From contig OZ234495.1 of the NCBI GenBank assembly GCA_965153455.1, positions 10,350,875-10,414,874 on the forward strand: DNA of 64,000 bases. The letters run 5' to 3'. The position numbers and the translations under genes were made by a program. This stretch comes from Sphagnum compactum (lineage: Eukaryota > Bryophyta > Sphagnopsida > Sphagnales). Below, in pieces: positions 28,001 to 41,184 of the stretch (the stretch's first letter is position 1; each line of letters starts with the position of its first letter). The notes beneath the pieces are model-generated. The model searched no databases. It saw only the letters and a program-made list of their open reading frames with translations, and had not been told where the DNA came from.

Positions 28001-31000
28001 GGCAGGCTTGAGATCCGGTATGAACTTCTTTAGTTACAAAAGCAGCATGTGCTCCAGTGTAGTGGAGGAAGCAAACTTCACTTATAGAGTTGGTTGCTAC
28101 TTTCAGGGCTATAACAAATAGTCATTGCTCTGCATGATGTGGCAGGTCCCTGCCAGATCTAGGTATTTTGTATGAGACGACATTGAGCAGCTGCTTATCC
28201 TGGCAGCTCGAGCTTAGCTCAAATTTCTGGAGAACGCTTGCTTGTGCTGAAAACGGGCATCTTTTACTGGTATGCTGCATAATTACATTGAACTATCAAC
28301 TAGTGCTATGCTTAAAAGGATATGGTGAGGGTATGAGAGCCCTGAACCACTACCCTATATGCAGCCTCTCTATGCCCAGGCTTAGATACTTGCTTTGTAC
28401 AGGGACAAGTTAAAATGAAATGAAGCTTACCCTTACAAGCTTATCACAGCTTGAAGGTGTATACTATTGACCCTTTTTATTAGCTATGTCTCTTGACTGC
28501 TAGCCAACATCATGATTGAGTCTTCCTGTCGCTTCCAGAAATGCAACAAAAACTGAGGACACAGATGTTTGTATAATGGTCTGTCTGAGAGCTTAGGTGG
28601 ATTATTACAGCCTCATCTACACCCACCCTCCGGAGCTGATGAAGTGGGGAGTCATGGTAGTTTGTCACTGCTGTTCATGATGAAGATGATGGTCTGAAAC
28701 TTTATGAGTAACACTCATAAAGCTATGACTGCACACATTGTCATCTTCAAACACTGTGGAGTTTTCTCTGCAATCTCATGGATATGAACTATGAACTCCA
28801 CAATTTCTGAGATATGAACTATAACTCTCGGCACTAAGTGTCTCTTGCTCTGGAGTACAATACTTCTATCTACCAAGTCTCCTTCAGATCCATACTGGAT
28901 ATGTGGCAATTGTTTGAATTTTGAATATGTTTTGGGATAGACATATCAGGAGTTTTTCTAGATCAATTTCCCCACAGGAAGAATGTGGACATTGTCTGGA
29001 TTCCCAATCTCAAATGAATCACATTTCCAATCTGCAGATTGATGAAGGCAGGGAACTAATTCAACTTTCCTTACTTAAGGACGAGACTGAGCTGAGGTAC
29101 CATTGTCCATTCTGTAACTATCCACCCAACATTGTCACAGAGTTTTATACTAACTCTGTGTGAATGTCCCTTGGACTTTCAGTGCAGTTTCAGCATTGAG
29201 CTCCTTACTAGAGAAACTATGTGTATGGTCTGATTTCTTTATCTGTGTCCAGGTTGCCACAGTGTTTACCACATATTTATGACAAGGACCTTGCTGCTGC
29301 AGCAGAGGCTGCCATGAAGTATGCAATGTCACAGCCAAAGAAGGTAGAATCCACCAAGCACTGAACTTTTCTACTAACTTCAGCAATATAATGAACTAGG
29401 GAAAAAGGTTTCTGGCAGAATAAAAGATTGAGCTTAGGTTCAAGGTAGTGAAAACCTTTCTAATTCTTGAAAATTGTGCAGGCATTGCAGCAGTCACAGA
29501 CCCAAGGGTTGTTGGGAGTCCTAATGGAATTCAAGAGTTCGCTAGAGCAGGGCCCTGCAGTGCACTCAGCATCTGAGCTGCCCAAACTCCTTTCCTCGCA
29601 ACCTTTCACCATCCCTTCTGTCCTGCCTTCTGACCTGGGTTCCCCATCTGACTCATCTGCCCTGGACACTGACGTCAATCTTGAAATTGGTATTGCCCCT
29701 TGTCATTTCTCTGATATAATTCCAACAGGTGCAGTTAGTACTACTCTAAGCCATTGAATCCAGGGATTTACCTTATTGGGTTGCTCTATATGGTAATTAC
29801 CAAAGATTTCAGTGAAGTTTTTTGTTGAACATTACTGCTGCTCTTGGGCACTTGATTTCAGTCTATAAATCTTTCCCACTTAATACTGGTGGGAGGAATG
29901 TTGATTCTCAGATGACATCCTGATTGATCTGGATGAGATGGAAGGGAATGATTCCACAACAGACAGTGGGGAATCTAGTAGGAACAAAGTCATCCTCCAC
30001 AGACTCAAGCATAATCCGACAGGTAAAGCATAGAAAATAATGTGTGACTGCTTTGCCAGGCAATCTTTGCTAGTCAAGGAAGATAGAAGCTAGGATATCC
30101 TTTCTCAGTAGTGTGGCAATGTAGGTACATAAAATGGTTAACAGTTGCATAGCATTCCTTTTTAGTGGTGATAAATCTGGTATATGTTCCTAGTGAAAAA
30201 AAACTGTCTGTTTTTACAACTAAGCACACAAACAGAATGTGGTAACATGTCCCAAATTTTGAATCAGCATAAAAAAGAGATATTGGCTAGAGGTAGCCAG
30301 GATTTTTCATTACTCAATCCAGTGAACACCAATTGCTTCCACCTGGAGAATTTGGGACCAGGAGAGTGCTTTTTTTTCTACATGAGATTTGTCTCCATTT
30401 GGAAGTCATATAAGCATAGTAGGAATTACTTTGCACACATGATGATATGTAGCAGAAATAGCACTTTTGAAAGTATGACTGCAGTGCCTTAAAAGAGTGT
30501 GTGAGCAAGACACAGTAGGGTTGTCTGAACTCAGCAAATGCCAACAGAGCTTTTGTGACCGATTTTGCAATTCAAGCAGGCAAGGAGACAAGTGATGTAG
30601 AAGATAGCAGAAGACAACTCTTGGGAGATGATAACAAGCCCAGACAACGAACAGCAGATGAAATTAAAGCAGCCTATGGCCATGCCAAGGCTTTGGTGAG
30701 ATCAGCTCCAGTGTTATGATGCTTTTTCAAACTAGCACACTTGGATGTTAGTTGTGTACTACCTCATTGCAAAGAGTTCACCTAATAGCTATCTTGTTTT
30801 GGTGCAGGATGCATCAAGTGCTGCTGGACTGGCCAGGGACAAGCTTGTGGAACGGGGACAAAAGCTTCAGGTAACAATATTAGAATCTCAAATTTGTGAC
30901 TCAAATTCCATACTTCTACCTTGGGTCAAGATCCTACAATACATCTCGTAGACTCCCCTGCAAGTAATGGTTAAACTGTTTGCATGCAAGAAGCTAGACA

Positions 31001-31200
31001 TTGCGTGGACCACCCAACCCAACATTGTTATTTCTGAGATCAAATGGCATGATTCATAATCGTGTCAATCAACCATTGTTTCATAATTGCAGTCAATCAA
31101 CCAGCGAACAGAAGAAATGCAAGCAGGAGCAGAGGACTTTGCATCAATGGCTGAACAGCTTGCCAAGAAGATGGAGAGGAGAAAATGGTGGGAGTTTTAG
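22017..31200 (+). CDS. Tomosyn / syntaxin-binding protein 5-like (Lgl family)
   Basis: Tomosyns bind syntaxin-type SNAREs through a C-terminal R-SNARE-like helix and restrain vesicle fusion; the N-terminal part forms WD40 beta-propellers as in Lgl/Sro7. I joined 24 exons in frame: 22017-22193, 23027-23157, 23330-23414, 23520-23573, 23705-23796, 23968-24071, 24202-24280, 24483-25035, 25256-25585, 25805-26011, 26142-26225, 26408-26444, 26619-26746, 26974-27280, 27447-27604, 27890-28017, 28146-28269, 29038-29096, 29253-29343, 29482-29689, 29912-30022, 30580-30695, 30808-30870 and 31093-31200. They total 3,534 nt, 1,177 residues. Propeller-like stretches include DGRIKLFGLPG, YIGDENGTVSVL and DKDLAAAAEAA. 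A Ser-rich then acidic loop lies near residues 305-325. The last ~70 residues form a SNARE motif with a zero-layer Arg at 1147, and the protein ends RKWWEF with no membrane anchor, as tomosyns do. The start was chosen as the first ATG in the frame leading to exon 2. The 37-nt exon 12 has a purine-rich acceptor and is the least certain. Confidence 0.92.
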
Positions 31201-32903
31201 TGATGACATCCATGATGTTGTGAACTTTGAAGACAGTGCAGCATAGATTTTCAGTGTAGTCAATCCAATCTGTCAAATGCATTTTGTGAACGAGCATGTA
31301 GAAGTCAAATATTTTCACCAGCTTATGGTGCAGGGTCTTGATATGTTCTTTGATATCAATCTATGATCATTATCGTAGATCTCAAAGATTTGTACAGGGT
31401 GCTATCAACGAGATACTCCCTAACTAGATGTTTGGCACAAGTCATACAATTGAAATGCACCATGCATTATGACTGTAGAAGTTGGCTGTAACCTATCCAG
31501 TCAACTGACACAAAATGCCCTGGTCACTGTCTATGTATGTGTCCTGTATATACACTAGTGAGTGATTTGGTATGAGGAGCAAGCCCATGAGTTTGGCCTA
31601 TCATCAGTGAAAAGTGATTATGGAGCTTGTCAGGAGTTGATGTTTTACATACAAGAATTTCTGTGTCCGAACCTTGACATTGTTAAGACTTTGACATTAT
31701 TGAGACATGATACAAAATGGTTGTATCAAATTGAAAACTAGACTTGTCACCCCACCCAGTGCCACAACTCTTTTAGTCATTGACTCAACTCAATTTAGAA
31801 GCAAAAGAAAAGTTTCTCTGGAGAGTATTCCATAAAGGCACGAAAATTGGGTGATGTCAGTTTTGCAAATGGAGCCAAAGCTCATACATTATCATGTGAG
31901 AATGTGTGATCTGATTGATGGCATATGCCACTGAAAATGTTGTTGCACTTTGCTTTAAAAACTGATTGTCGTCAAGAAATGAAAATCAAATCTTCCAAAA
32001 TGCAATCAACATATTCAAAGATACATGAAAATAGTAGAAGCAATACAAAGGAGAGGGACAAACATTTTATCATCAATGACAAGGTTACTTGTTGCACTCT
32101 GATTTTCGACAATTGCATTCTTTTGTAGAAATTGAAAGGAGGAACTCCTTGAGCTGCACATAGTGCAACCTAAATGTCATGTTAACTAGCGCAATAGAAA
32201 GCTCTTAAAGATTTATACAATAACTTGTTGTGACTTATACATGCAATTGTTTCTCAAAGAGTTTACTCTTTGTATATTTTATGAAGCATGTGAGATAAAG
32301 GAGTGCTTATTTTAAAGCTAGGAAATAATAAATATTATGAGAATATTTTATTGAAATTGAGAATTTTAAAAATATATTTTAAGTATATTTTCATAAACCA
32401 ATTCTTGGCACCCTATTTACATTGAAATGAATTATAAAATTTACTTATTTTCATTAAGTTGCACATTATAGTGTTTTGCATGCCATTTGGAAAAAAAATG
32501 ATAACTTTCCCTAAGGTTTGTGAAAGCAAAGGGCTTACTAGGAACACATCCATACTGAATCGACTCAAAAGTTAAAGCGCTATCGGGTTGAGAGCCTTAA
32601 AGACATACAAAACTTGCTTTGCAGTAATTCTTTCTTGTACACCAGCTCACCAATTGCTCTACTAATTTGATTGTTACTTATGAAAGGCACAAGGTTTTCT
32701 GCCAAGTTTGTGTGAGTAATTTTTTGACCTTGGAGTTGTGGTGACCTGCCCAAAACCCTAATATTGTTTTGCACCCTTTGAAGAAAAAATTAGAAAATCT
32801 TTCAAGTTTTGATCTGCTAAATGGAAACAAAATAGAACATACACACACACAATATAATCTTCCTCAAATTCAGCACAATAGAATATACGTCTATACTCCA
32901 AGC

Positions 32904-33288
32904 TTACAATTGACGTCTCAATCTACAACCATGGCAACAACCATGACAAAAAATTACAAAGATTTTTCTATGTTTGCAATGTAAGAATCGATGCACAATG
33001 TTCTTAGCAATAGTTTCTCCCATGAGCTCAATCTCTGCACAACATAATCTAATATGTGGACACTCTGAAAATTGTTTTATAAACTGCACGATTTTAACCT
33101 TCTGTCAATGTCAACTCCTTGAGCAATTGGAAGGGGAAATGATTAGAAGGCTTGGGGCAACAACACATCCTTGTCAAGGACATAGTTGTTCCATTATAGC
33201 TAGCAAAACAAATTACTTGAATCAAATTCTTGAGATGTTGAGCTAATTCTTTAGTTGGCTCCAAAATCAGTGCATCACAACATGTCAC
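32904..33288 (-). pseudogene. Possible DEAD-box helicase fragment
   Basis: A minus-strand frame (33094-33288) contains ALILEPTKELAQ, which closely resembles motif Ia (PTRELA) of DEAD-box RNA helicases with its usual hydrophobic lead-in. A nearby frame reads AQGVDI, reminiscent of the segment before motif Ib. No ATP-binding, DEAD or SAT motif is visible, and frames change within about 100 bp. If real, this is a short decayed fragment, perhaps carried by a transposon. It could also be chance. Confidence 0.3.
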
Positions 33289-33996
33289 ATAGAAGTCATC
33301 AGCTCTAGAGTCTTATTCCAATATGGGTATTTGAAATTTAAACTCTCCACATGTCTGTTAATGATGTCAATGTTGTTCTCCTCATTGCTTACACCATGTT
33401 TCAACCCCATCGCTTCATTAGATATACTTCAGAAGCAACCTGTTTCTTTCAACCTCTTGCAATAGGTCCTTCACAATTATGAATGCTAATACATTGCCAC
33501 TAATATAGAACCTTGTACATAGGTGCAAGAGTTACATGTGACATGATTGGGTGTGCAGAAAAATAGTGGGTCTTTGTCTTTTGCACCTTGTCTCTCATTT
33601 TGTGACAAGAAATTCCCAGAAGCAAGAAAAGGTTAGTGATTCAGAGTCATTAGTGACAAGTTTGCTCTCCTGCAAGTTGTGAAAAAAGAGCCCTCATTAG
33701 TGCATTTTTTGTTAGTGAGGTTGCTACAAGGAGTTTACAATAATATGACATGTTCATGTCTCCTCCTCCCTCATTTGGGTACACAAAAAAAATGAACTTG
33801 CATTCCATCTTTTTGTACTTCTTTTGGAAAACATCAACAGAATTGTACGCTTGCTCCAACAACTGGAATCTCTCTTCTGATCTAATACTTCCAAGTGGTT
33901 TTAAATTTTGATTTGTGCAGTTTCCAGAGTTGCATATCAAGGACCCAAAAAATATCCATATTGATTTAAAGCAAGATTGTAGCAGACAATGACAAG

Positions 33997-34023
33997 GAGA
34001 AGAAGAAGAAGAAGAAGAAGAAG
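33997..34023. repeat. (AAG)n microsatellite
   Basis: About eight to nine AAG/AGA units in a purine-rich tract. Confidence 0.9.
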
Positions 34024-35124
34024 GAGGGCAATGAATAGAAAACCCCTCTCAGATATAGAAATCAACTATGAAGAAAGTTGATCCCCTATGTGACATCTAT
34101 TCTTCTCCAACAAGAACTACAGACAAGAGTGATGCAGCAACTATCATCCTCTGTGACCTATATATTCCCAAATTTTTCACCCATATAACTGAAATCAGGC
34201 TGGGGTGCTAGAAATTTCCTCATTAAACAAATTGAAGTGTGTTGAATGCTTATATTGATTTGATCAAGCATTGAAAGAATAAATAGTCTGGATAAGTGTG
34301 ATGGGGAATTAGAGTGGATTACTGGGACGCAAAGTTTGGTTAGGTTTAAAATCTCTACTTCCGAATGTTATCAAATTGGCATGAATGTTATCAAATTTGC
34401 AAAGTTGTTTTTGGTTTTGTTGGAACTCACTCCAAGAGGATTAACAAAGGAAACCCAGTTTTGTGTGCAGATTAGGTGTGTTAGGTCTTCATGATAAAAC
34501 TTTCACCACAGGTAAGACCAAGCCAAGCCTTTTGGCAAAGGCCGCAGTGAGGAGCTTTGAAGAATTTCATGGGACCCAGCCAAATGGTGTTGAAAGGGTT
34601 TGAAGACAGTTGGTGTCTCCAACTCTCTACATACTATATTATGGTTCGTTTGACCATAGTGGATGGTGAGGGGTAGTATGGAAAAAAAAAATCTGCTGAA
34701 CCCAAACACATACAAAGAATGTAAAACTAACAGATATGGAATAAACTATAAATACATTCCAACAAGATCAACACCTAAAATGACATATATCCTTCAAACT
34801 CTTTGTGAAGAATTTTTTTGTTCACAAGACATTTTCAGGCACCTGTGAAAATTTCAAAGACAAGTCACAGTTTTGCACATAGAATGTTTTCACCACAAAT
34901 TTTTCCTAAGTTGCTAGTGCCAAAATTGAAACTTTTGTACACGAGTTTTCCTTCACTTTTTCAACTGCTACATTGTGAAGGAGCATCTTCAAACTTCCAT
35001 TGTCCCTCAAAACTGTCATGTCATTTGCTTGCCTACATGTTAAGCATTCACAACATATCCACCTGCAACCAAACAGAAGTGGAAGTGCATGAGCTTCCAA
35101 ATTGGAAAGAAGAAATACCTGATT

Positions 35125-37832
35125 TCACAATAGTACAAACAGGATAAAAAATCTCTCAATACCATTTCTTACGACAAAGAAACATATTGCGTAAGATGCC
35201 TCACCATTGGGATGAAGACACTGGCCAGTGAAGAGGGAAGAATCATCAGAGGCAAGAAATACATAAGAGGGTGCAATGTCATCTGGTTCACCCGCCCTGC
35301 CCATTGGAGTTTGTTGACCAAAAGAAGCTGACTGCTCAGGCTTGAAGGATGCTGGAATCAATGGTGTCCACACTGGCCCAGGAGCCACAGCTGCCATTTC
35401 ACACCCAAATTCCTATTCAGCACAGATTTGACAATAGCTCAAAACTGATGGAATTGTGCACCATGCATGCTGCCAAAGAGAACCTTGGACTCACCACAAG
35501 ATATATACCATTCAGAAGTCTCAAATATTTTTTGTTTGTTTTGAATAATTGCTTGAACTTGCCTTATTCCAGGATTTAGTCCATTCCAGAACAAACAGGT
35601 ATGGAGAAATTCATCTGGTTGCCATGAGAGGGGCACTGACCATTAACTCGAATACCACGATTGATAACCTGGAGAGCCAAGCCTCTTGTAAATGCAAGAA
35701 TAGAACCCTTGGTAGCAGTGTAATCCAGCAGTTTTGCATTACCCTTAAATGCATTCACTGAGGTTGTGTTTATGATTGTACTCCCTTCCTTCATATGTGG
35801 AAGCCCATGTCTGACATAACACCAAATCCAACCAACCATTCTCAACCCAAGTGATAATAGCTTCAGCTCTGGAAAATTTAGATTACACTTTGCAGAATAG
35901 TATGTCTTGCAACACTCGAATGACTAATCACATGTTAAGGGTGACAATTGACAACCAAAAACTACTTTTGGGCACCTTCCTAAATTAAATGTAATGTTCA
36001 AAGAGCTTGGATGCATAAATATCAGACACAATGCATTACTAGTTCTGGTAAACCCCTTAGGTCAACAGCTTCATGTACTTTGCATGTGTTTTCTCTTGCC
36101 TAGGAGCATAGTACCATTCTATCAGCTGAAAGCAAACATTAGCCTGACAAAATTACCTCTGTATGTTCCAACATTTGAAGAGAAGAAAAGGTAGCTTGCA
36201 ATAGATGACACAATTATCCTCAAAATAGCTTTCTCCACATCCATAACCAGTCCATAGGAAAATGCAATTCATAATTAACTTCTGTTGTTAAAGCAATGCT
36301 TGTTTTAGGAGACAACACTATTGTACCAAGCTTCTCTTGTTCAAAAATAAAGTCACTGACCGCACTAGGAAAAACTGGGAGAAGATGTTGGTACGAAAAG
36401 TGCGCTCAAGTTGCTCAGGGGATAAGTCTTCAACATTTTCCACTGTATGCTGCTCTGCAGCATTATTCACAAGTATATCAATTTGTCCATACTTTTCAAC
36501 CACTGCATCAATTACCTGCACAACAAATAAACACAAGTTGTTACAGTGCAACAAGCACACAAGCAATCATACAACAGCAATTCCAAACTTTTAAAGACAG
36601 GGAAAACCATAATGAGGAATAGGTTCACAAATCCCATAAGGTGCAGACAGAGAGAGATGTAAAACAGAACAAAGAGAAGAATGCTGGACTGACCTTTTTA
36701 CAGTTTTCATCAAACCCTAAGTCTGTGGGGATCTTTAAGGGATCTTGAGCACCAGAAGTCTTGGACTCCTTCAGAAGTTTGATTGTATCTTCAGCATCCT
36801 TGTCTTCCAAGCCTGCAACATATGTGAATGCTACAGTTGCACCTTCCAATGCAAAATGAACTCCCACAGAGCGGCCTATCCCCGAATCGCCTCCTGTCAC
36901 CAGCGCAATCTTGCCCTGCAAAGAAAATCCAACCTTACATGGGCAACCCGACCTTCGACAGATTCAACTCCAAATACCTACCTACCAATTTTAGGAAACT
37001 CTATAACTTTGGCCCAGATTGTGTCGTCTGCTGCCTTCTGGAATTGCAGAATCATGGCATCATTTGCAACTTAAATGAAGTCAAGCTCAAATGAAACATG
37101 ACATATGCAAACCCAGAATTCCACGTTCAAAACAGAAACTTTTCAAACTTCGGAAGAAAGATCTTAGAATCTACAAGAAGTGTGGAGAGATTGTGAGTCA
37201 AAACTTTCTTTAAATGGACACCAAGTATTAAGAACTGATGGTCACGTCGTCCTTCTGTACATCGTCCATGACCTAAATCTATTCCAGAGCTGTTATGGTT
37301 TGAATGATTTCAAACTCGACCCACTTGAGAAGGCTTAATCCCTGTCCTTAAGAGGTTGTAGATCTTCGGAGAACGGTGCCGATAGGCGGTTTCTAGGGAC
37401 GAGGACTGGCAGAGGCTACATTGAGAAGGCAATGAGAGCAATGCAGTGAAATGAGTATCCTAAGCCCATGCAGAGCACCTCAAGCTTTCCGGCAGGTTTA
37501 TAGGCTGGGCGAATATAGCTGGGTTTGGGCTCCATCTCATGCTCCTTCCCAAGATGTGTCTCCTGCATTTGTGGAGGCCGGAACTGCCCTTCCTCTTTCT
37601 GAGCAATCTGAGCTGCTCTTACGGCAGGAAGTGAATGAATTCTGCAGGATGCACGGTAAGTACTCCTTCTAGACAATTGAGCTAGCCCCACATGGTAGAT
37701 CTTCCCTGAATCCCCGAAACTAGGAGCTCCCGCGGACAGCAACGTCCTGGCCGCCAAAACATGGCTACACATCCTTCCTGCGGCGATCATGTTGCACGGG
37801 CGAGGTAGGGATCGAGCTGCAAAACTGTGCAC
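35125..37832 (-). CDS. Glucose/ribitol dehydrogenase-like SDR, organelle-targeted
   Basis: This is a classical short-chain dehydrogenase/reductase, an NAD(P)-dependent oxidoreductase of the plant glucose-and-ribitol-dehydrogenase-homologue group. Exons on the minus strand are 37479-37832, 36694-36915, 36361-36515, 35641-35810 and 35205-35390, all joining in phase. Visible motifs are the Rossmann TGGDSGIGR (residues 125-133), NNAA (209-212), and the catalytic Ser261, Tyr274 and Lys278 in YTATK, followed by APGPVWTPLIP. The first ~110 residues precede the SDR fold and are rich in Arg, Ser and Ala, which suggests a plastid or mitochondrial transit peptide plus the conserved pre-domain segment. 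Exon 5 reaches LHPNG and then meets a good donor (GTGAGG). A short final exon is therefore expected but was not found. If the intron is retained, the frame runs to a stop at 35125, giving 388 residues. The true substrate cannot be read from sequence. Confidence 0.88.
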
Positions 37833-38186
37833 TCCAGTAGAAGACTAAATTGAATCAATTTTGCATCCGGATATGCCTTATATGTAAAACATGTGGAATT
37901 TCTTGCATGTTCTTTAGCTTCCCGTTCTTAGGCGGTTGCATGCAGTTATCGAACTCCATCTTGGAGGGTATTCAAACAACAACAGTTGGGCGATACCGAA
38001 AGCTGCCAAATGGCCCTGGCGAGACAACAACAGAAGAGCAGTCGAAAGCGTCAGAGCCTCAGACAAGTGGAGCGAGATGGCATGAGGGCTCCTGCATGCA
38101 TCCAACAAAGCGAAGGCGACGACAGTCCTTTCTCCCTGGTCTGATATTCGCGTTTCCAGCGCCCTGTGATCTGCAAACACCAAACC

Positions 38187-38274
38187 CGAACTCCTAACCC
38201 TGGTCTAAATTACATGGTTAGTAGTAATTATACACACTACTAACCATGTAATTTAGACCAGGGTTAGGAGTTCG
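38187..38274. repeat. Perfect 38-bp inverted repeat (hairpin)
   Basis: Arms at 38187-38224 and 38237-38274 are exact reverse complements over 38 bp, separated by a 12-bp AT-rich loop. Weaker complementarity extends outward by about 8 bp with one gap. It lies about 350 bp upstream of the start codon of the SDR gene. It could be a very short MITE, a hairpin RNA source or a cruciform. No target-site duplication is obvious. Confidence 0.9.
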
Positions 38275-41184
38275 GTTTGTAGTGACACTAACAAATTGTG
38301 ATTCAAACATGTACAGTCACATTTCATACAAACCCTTACAAGATTGTGATTATAGGCAAATTGTTTTTTTTGCAAATTTTTGAAAAAAGAAAAAGAATAA
38401 AGGTGTCAACAATTGCTCAAATTTTTTATGTGGTTTATCTTAAGCTTTATTATGCATTATTAGACTTGAGGAAGGTTGTGATTTCTGTCTATTTTAATGC
38501 GACGATCTATGTTGAGTTTGAATTCCTTGTATATTTCGTTAACTAGATTTTATAAATTATATATTTTTGTTTTCTTGACAAGCTCACATATCTTTTGCTT
38601 GTTTATAATAAAAAGTTCTTTTCTTTTTCTTTTTTTTCAAACTGGATTCATTGTTGTTAGTTTGCACAACTTGAACACAAAGCTAACATTAACATTGCCG
38701 AAGGCAACTACTTGAATTTACAAAATCTTAATATTTGTTTTAGATTTCTCCCATTATAATCATATTTACTAAGAAAGCTTTATATATGTTTTGTGCTATA
38801 ATGAGTGTGATAGTGACTTAAAAAAAAAAGACATTTCTTAGTAAAATGGATGGTTACCCCACCAAAAAGAAAAATTGACACAAGCAAAAATGTGATTAAA
38901 AATGGGTGTGATTATAAACTTGGTTTACTGTATCTTCCTCGTTTTTTTTCTCATTTTGAGCGATCTAATTGATCATGTGTGTGCCAAGCTGAGCTTTTGA
39001 AAACCTTTTCAACTTGAGAGGCAAGGGAGCAATGTCTTAGAATTCAAAGCCCTACTCAGAGCTTGAGTGTTCACTTACTAATCATTCTACCCTCAAGTAA
39101 ATGGTTGGCATACAGTTACATGCTCTTATTGGTTATAACTAGAGTACTCACAACCCATATTTTTGATTAGTTGTGGATGCATCTCAAAGATCAATGTTCT
39201 CTTTGCAATGAACGGGTTACCTCTGATTACAACTTTACAAAAAATATGACATTTTCAGTACTGCCTAAATGAAGACATCTTCTACGAATATGAGACTACA
39301 ATGATGCAACTTAACTTAGGCAAGGTATTTACAGTACAAGCCCAAACTTTCAGGCAAATGACATGGGATAAATTGTGGGTACTATTCTAGAGAATATCTT
39401 GGTTGCGTTTTGCTGCACTTAATTGCTTGAGTAAAATTTTCATTCTTAATTTTGTTGATCACCATTTTTGACCTAAGCTTTTACAAAGAGCTTGGGTGTT
39501 TATTGTGAGTCATAGTAATTAATTAAATAAGTTGTAATACATCCGGAAGCACAAAAAAGACCTCTCTCACTAGTCTTCTTGCAAGTCCAGAGCAGTGACA
39601 ATATAGGAAAGAGAGAATGACCCAGAGCTGTTGATGTGCGCACCCAGATCTTTGGATTCATTGTAGATAAATGGCTCGGATCTGACAGGATTTTCACTTT
39701 ATTTTGGTGCTTGTTTTCATCACTGGCCTTTGTATGTTTGTGTTTCTCTCTCTCTTTGGAACTGTGCTCTGTGATAATTGCAGAAGTGTTTTCGAAGAGA
39801 AATTTTGATTTAGTTCAGCTTGCAACCACCTGTAACCAATTCTTCCAACAACAGAATTAAGCCCAACAGAATTAAGCCATTGTTTTTATCCTTGCATGTT
39901 TCACTATTCTCAAGCTTTCCACCATGACAAGCTTTTCTCAATTCAGTGCTGAGTTCTTTCAGGATTCTGGGGCCATTGGTTTATCAAAACCCTACCAGCC
40001 CTTCCCATGACTTTTTCGCAGCATACCCATTCGCAACAATGTTGTAGTATAACTTGTCAGAAGCTCCTGTTGAACCCCCAAAAAGTTGCTGCTGCATAAC
40101 ATTTCTTCAAATTCTGGTTTGTCATCCTTCCAGATGCACAACAAGAGAAGGAAGCATGTCTGTTCCTCAGTCTTTACTCATAATCAGGGATGGCGTATTT
40201 TTGCACTCCATGGAACTGAGATTTTGGAATCTTATTTTCCAAAAGTTAGGGGTTTCTGCAGGAAATGCATGAACAAACACCATCAAGAGGTCATGATTGT
40301 TGAATCTGTGAGACTCCAAGATCATCCTCGGAAACATGGAGTGACTTTACCTTCATGGTGAACTACAGTATGCTGTTGGTAGATGAAGAGCCATTTGATT
40401 AGCTCATCAAGAACCTTGCAAGGGCCCCTCATAGCCTTGAAAGTAGATATCACTAAAGTTTGCTGGCCAACTGGAATTGACCAGGATGATCCATTAGTGT
40501 CAGGCTTGCACTAGGGTTTCATGAAAATCCTGACTTTGCAGCTCAATACCTATTGGACTTAATTTTTTCTGCACGTACTGAGTAGGAAATAACAATACCC
40601 TGTGGCTTTCAGTGGCGCACTGAATGATTTTCAAAGAGTGACTGGTCATTGTTCTGACACTAGGTTCAAACCGTACTTGGTAACAATCCAGCATCACCAC
40701 CATGAGAAATGCCTTCAACACAACTGATCTCCTGTATCATTCCTTGACTTGTTCTGTTTGCAGCCTACTAGTTCAATTAAGATGCAGCTTTGGTCTCCTT
40801 TGTTTCAGACAACATTCTGTACAAATTCGGACACAAAATTCAGAGACATCCATGAGAGCATGAGATGAAGGCTCTTGATCAACTGTTGTGGCTACATATT
40901 TAGACATCAGTTTTGTACTGGGATGACGTGGAGCACCAACCAAAAGAACAGCTAGCTCAAGATCTTCTTCTCTTGATGCAATTGGTTGCAATTAAGAATG
41001 AACATATAAAAAATAGCTCTCCAATTGAACCTTTATTTTCATGCCTACAGAAGGGAAAGATGCCTGTCAACAGACCAGGCCTTTGACACTTGAAGTAGGG
41101 GATACCGATGGAATGTTTGTCATGCCTATTACCTATATGACAATAATCCATTCAAACTATTTGCAAGAGTTGCAATCTTCTTCC
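38275..41184. other. Intergenic region, no supported gene
   Basis: The left part (to about 39.5 kb) is AT-rich. The right part has more balanced composition and contains three consecutive minus-strand frames (41151-40957, 40991-40773, 40721-40500) of 64-73 residues that I do not recognise. They lie just downstream of the signal peptidase gene on the same strand and may be its 3' UTR or a decayed gene. Evidence is too thin to call a coding region. Confidence 0.45.

Larger units (their letters stand above)
31201..35124. other. Intergenic region with weak coding relics
   Basis: About 3.9 kb between the convergent tomosyn and SDR genes. The first few hundred bases are probably tomosyn 3' UTR. 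Besides a possible helicase fragment (separate entry) and an AAG microsatellite, I see no supported gene. The last coding exon of the minus-strand SDR gene may lie in the right-hand part, but I could not place it. Confidence 0.5.
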
